A DNA stretch of 64,000 nucleotides. It comes from Cupriavidus alkaliphilus (lineage in GTDB: Bacteria; Pseudomonadota; Gammaproteobacteria; Burkholderiales; Burkholderiaceae). How positions within the stretch are numbered: position 1 is the stretch's first letter; each line of letters starts with the position of its first letter. Positions 62,787 through 64,000 of the stretch are shown piece after piece. The stretch covers positions 1 to 64,000 of the forward strand of contig NZ_FMAD01000003.1 in NCBI RefSeq assembly GCF_900094595.1, given 5' to 3'. The translations under genes and the position numbers were made by a program. The notes under the pieces are model-generated. The model was not told the DNA's origin. It saw only the letters and a list, made by a program, of their open reading frames with translations, and did no database searches.

Positions 62787-62972
62787 CCAGCCCACCATCA
62801 CACGCGAAATCTCCAGGTCATTGATGGCCGTCAGGAAAGAGATGCCAAGATAGCGCGGATACTTCTGTGGGGAATATCGGCAAGCGTGGCAGAACTGACA
62901 GCTGATAGTCGCGGGGTCCTGTCGATTTGCGTCCGTCGCCGCCATAAGCCAAAACACGGAGGAGTGCCGGCA

Positions 62973-64000
62973 ATGGCAGTTCATGACCTGACCGACCAAA
63001 TTCGCCAAGAGAAGGCGGCTGAGCGCTATCCGCCGCTCTTCAAGCGCCTGCCTGATCGCCTTTTCGCGCCGCTGGCCTCAGCTAATCGTTTCCAATATTG
63101 GTCACTGCTGTGCGTACTGCATGCCAAACGCTTTGGACCCGAGGCCCCGCTGCCGCCGAGTACAGGCTTCCTGATGCGCGAAATCACGTCCGACATCGCC
63201 GAGGAACTTCAATATCAGGACTGGACCCCGGAAGGCGATGATGTGACGCCCGCCACACCCCTAGCAATCCGGGCCATTATGGTCTTCAACCGCCTTCGCG
63301 ACGCAGGATGGATCCGCGTGGACCGTGTCGGCGTGCGTGAGATGGTGACGATGGCACCTGCCGTGGCCCATTTCATGAACCGCCTCGTAGAGTTCGCGCA
63401 CACAGGACCGGAATTCGTCTCTGGCAAGATCCGCAGCATCGAGGCTAACCTGAAGCTCCTACTGGACGCGAGCACAGACGGTGCCTCGCTGCAGGAGGCG
63501 GCCCGGCAGTCGCGTGCTTTGCTTGAGCACGTCCGCATCGCTGGCACCAATGTGCGCGACTTGATGTTCGAGATCGGCCGCGTCGACGCCACAGGCGAGT
63601 TCGTGCGACGCTTCTTCGACGACTATGTCGAGCGCATGTTCATCGGCGACTACAAGGAGTTGCGCACGCGCGAGCACCCCCTCGCGCGACGCCAGGAGAT
63701 CCTGCGTCTCGTGGCACACGTACAGCAAACACAGGATCTGCGCGCACGCCTGATCCAGTGGTACCTCGAGAAGCAGGCCGGACGCGACCGTACCCGCGCA
63801 GAAGCAATGTTCGAGCGAGACATCCAGAAGGTGGAGGACTTGCGCCGGATCGACGAGTACTTGGATCGGCTGGACGACGAGATCCGGCGCGCTAACAAGC
63901 TGGCGCTCGCCTACCTGGACTACCGTCTGCGGGCGGCCCGGCCCCTAGACGAGTTGATCGGTCGAGCCATCGATGCTGTCGTCAAGCATGGCAGCAAGGC
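62973..64000 (+). CDS. jetA: JetA-like subunit of a Wadjet defence system (5' part, cut by window end)
   Basis: From ATG 62973 (GGAGGA nine nt upstream) an open frame runs to the window end, about 342 residues without a stop. It reads as the JetA family (kleisin-like MksF relative): FKRLPDRLFAPLASANRFQYWSLL near residue 23, a winged-helix-like region with TPLAIRAIMVFNRLRDAGWI (about 100-119), GPEFVSGKIRSIEANLKLLL, FDDYVERMFIGDYKELRTREHPLARRQEIL and DEYLDRLDDEIRRANKLALAYLDYRLR. JetA works with JetB, JetC and the nuclease JetD to cleave plasmids; these should follow. Codon use is less GC-biased than in core genes, consistent with transfer. Confidence 0.75.
   Translation, partial: MAVHDLTDQIRQEKAAERYPPLFKRLPDRLFAPLASANRFQYWSLLCVLHAKRFGPEAPLPPSTGFLMREITSDIAEELQYQDWTPEGDDVTPATPLAIRAIMVFNRLRDAGWIRVDRVGVREMVTMAPAVAHFMNRLVEFAHTGPEFVSGKIRSIEANLKLLLDASTDGASLQEAARQSRALLEHVRIAGTNVRDLMFEIGRVDATGEFVRRFFDDYVERMFIGDYKELRTREHPLARRQEILRLVAHVQQTQDLRARLIQWYLEKQAGRDRTRAEAMFERDIQKVEDLRRIDEYLDRLDDEIRRANKLALAYLDYRLRAARPLDELIGRAIDAVVKHGSK

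Noticed and set aside
62766..63008. 80-codon minus-strand frame upstream of jetA
   Set aside because: It overlaps the jetA start and promoter region, lacks a ribosome site and has no recognisable features.

Overview
The window reads as chromosome of a GC-rich betaproteobacterium, most likely Cupriavidus or a close Burkholderiaceae relative. This is inferred from very high G+C at third codon positions, the prpC-acnD-prpF form of the methylcitrate pathway, a wza-wzb-wzc gene order like the Ralstonia eps operon, and short CTCTCCC/GGGAGAG inverted-repeat elements between genes. No database search was possible, so product names rest on recognised motifs.

Layout. 0-5.7 kb: propionate catabolism (end of prpC, acnD, prpF) and a periplasmic type II asparaginase/glutaminase. 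5.8-15.7 kb: a secreted galactose-oxidase-like beta-propeller protein, a hotdog thioesterase, a DUF1289 protein, an amidotransferase-MOSC pair, a penicillin acylase family hydrolase and an aldehyde dehydrogenase. 15.7-21.3 kb: housekeeping genes on the minus strand (ABC-F YbiT, LD-carboxypeptidase, TadA, QueD, QueE, DUF1993). 21.5-27.6 kb: a DUF2239 gene with a palindromic operator, an FAD-Rieske oxidoreductase with a DUF2231 membrane protein, and a polyamine pair (PuuB-like oxidase, homospermidine synthase).

27.8-37.5 kb is the most unusual part. A 1413-residue autotransporter with Ig-like repeats is divergent from three tandem tail-collar (microcystin-dependent-type) proteins and a GNAT acetyltransferase. 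These are followed by a LamG-like protein whose C-terminal part resembles the amphipathic stretch of beta-pore-forming toxins, and by an opposing LuxR-type regulator. The divergent promoter region holds a perfect 25-bp palindrome beside a second one. 37.7-41.8 kb: a VTT/DedA membrane protein, hipBA with clear operators, three tRNA genes (Asn, Gly, Thr) and a Tat-exported epoxide-hydrolase-like enzyme. 42-47.7 kb: an outer-membrane beta-barrel and a large lipoprotein, bracketed by two paralogous proteins of unknown function.

48.3-61.8 kb is a Wzx/Wzy-type exopolysaccharide locus. A sugar-phosphate transferase and a GT4 glycosyltransferase on the plus strand converge on a seven-gene minus-strand operon: wza, wzb, wzc, polymerase, pyruvyl transferase, flippase and secreted glycosidase. 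galU and uppP on the far side supply UDP-glucose and recycle the lipid carrier. The last 2.2 kb looks like an accessory edge: a VapBC-type toxin-antitoxin pair, then the start of a gene that reads as jetA of a Wadjet anti-plasmid system, cut by the window end.
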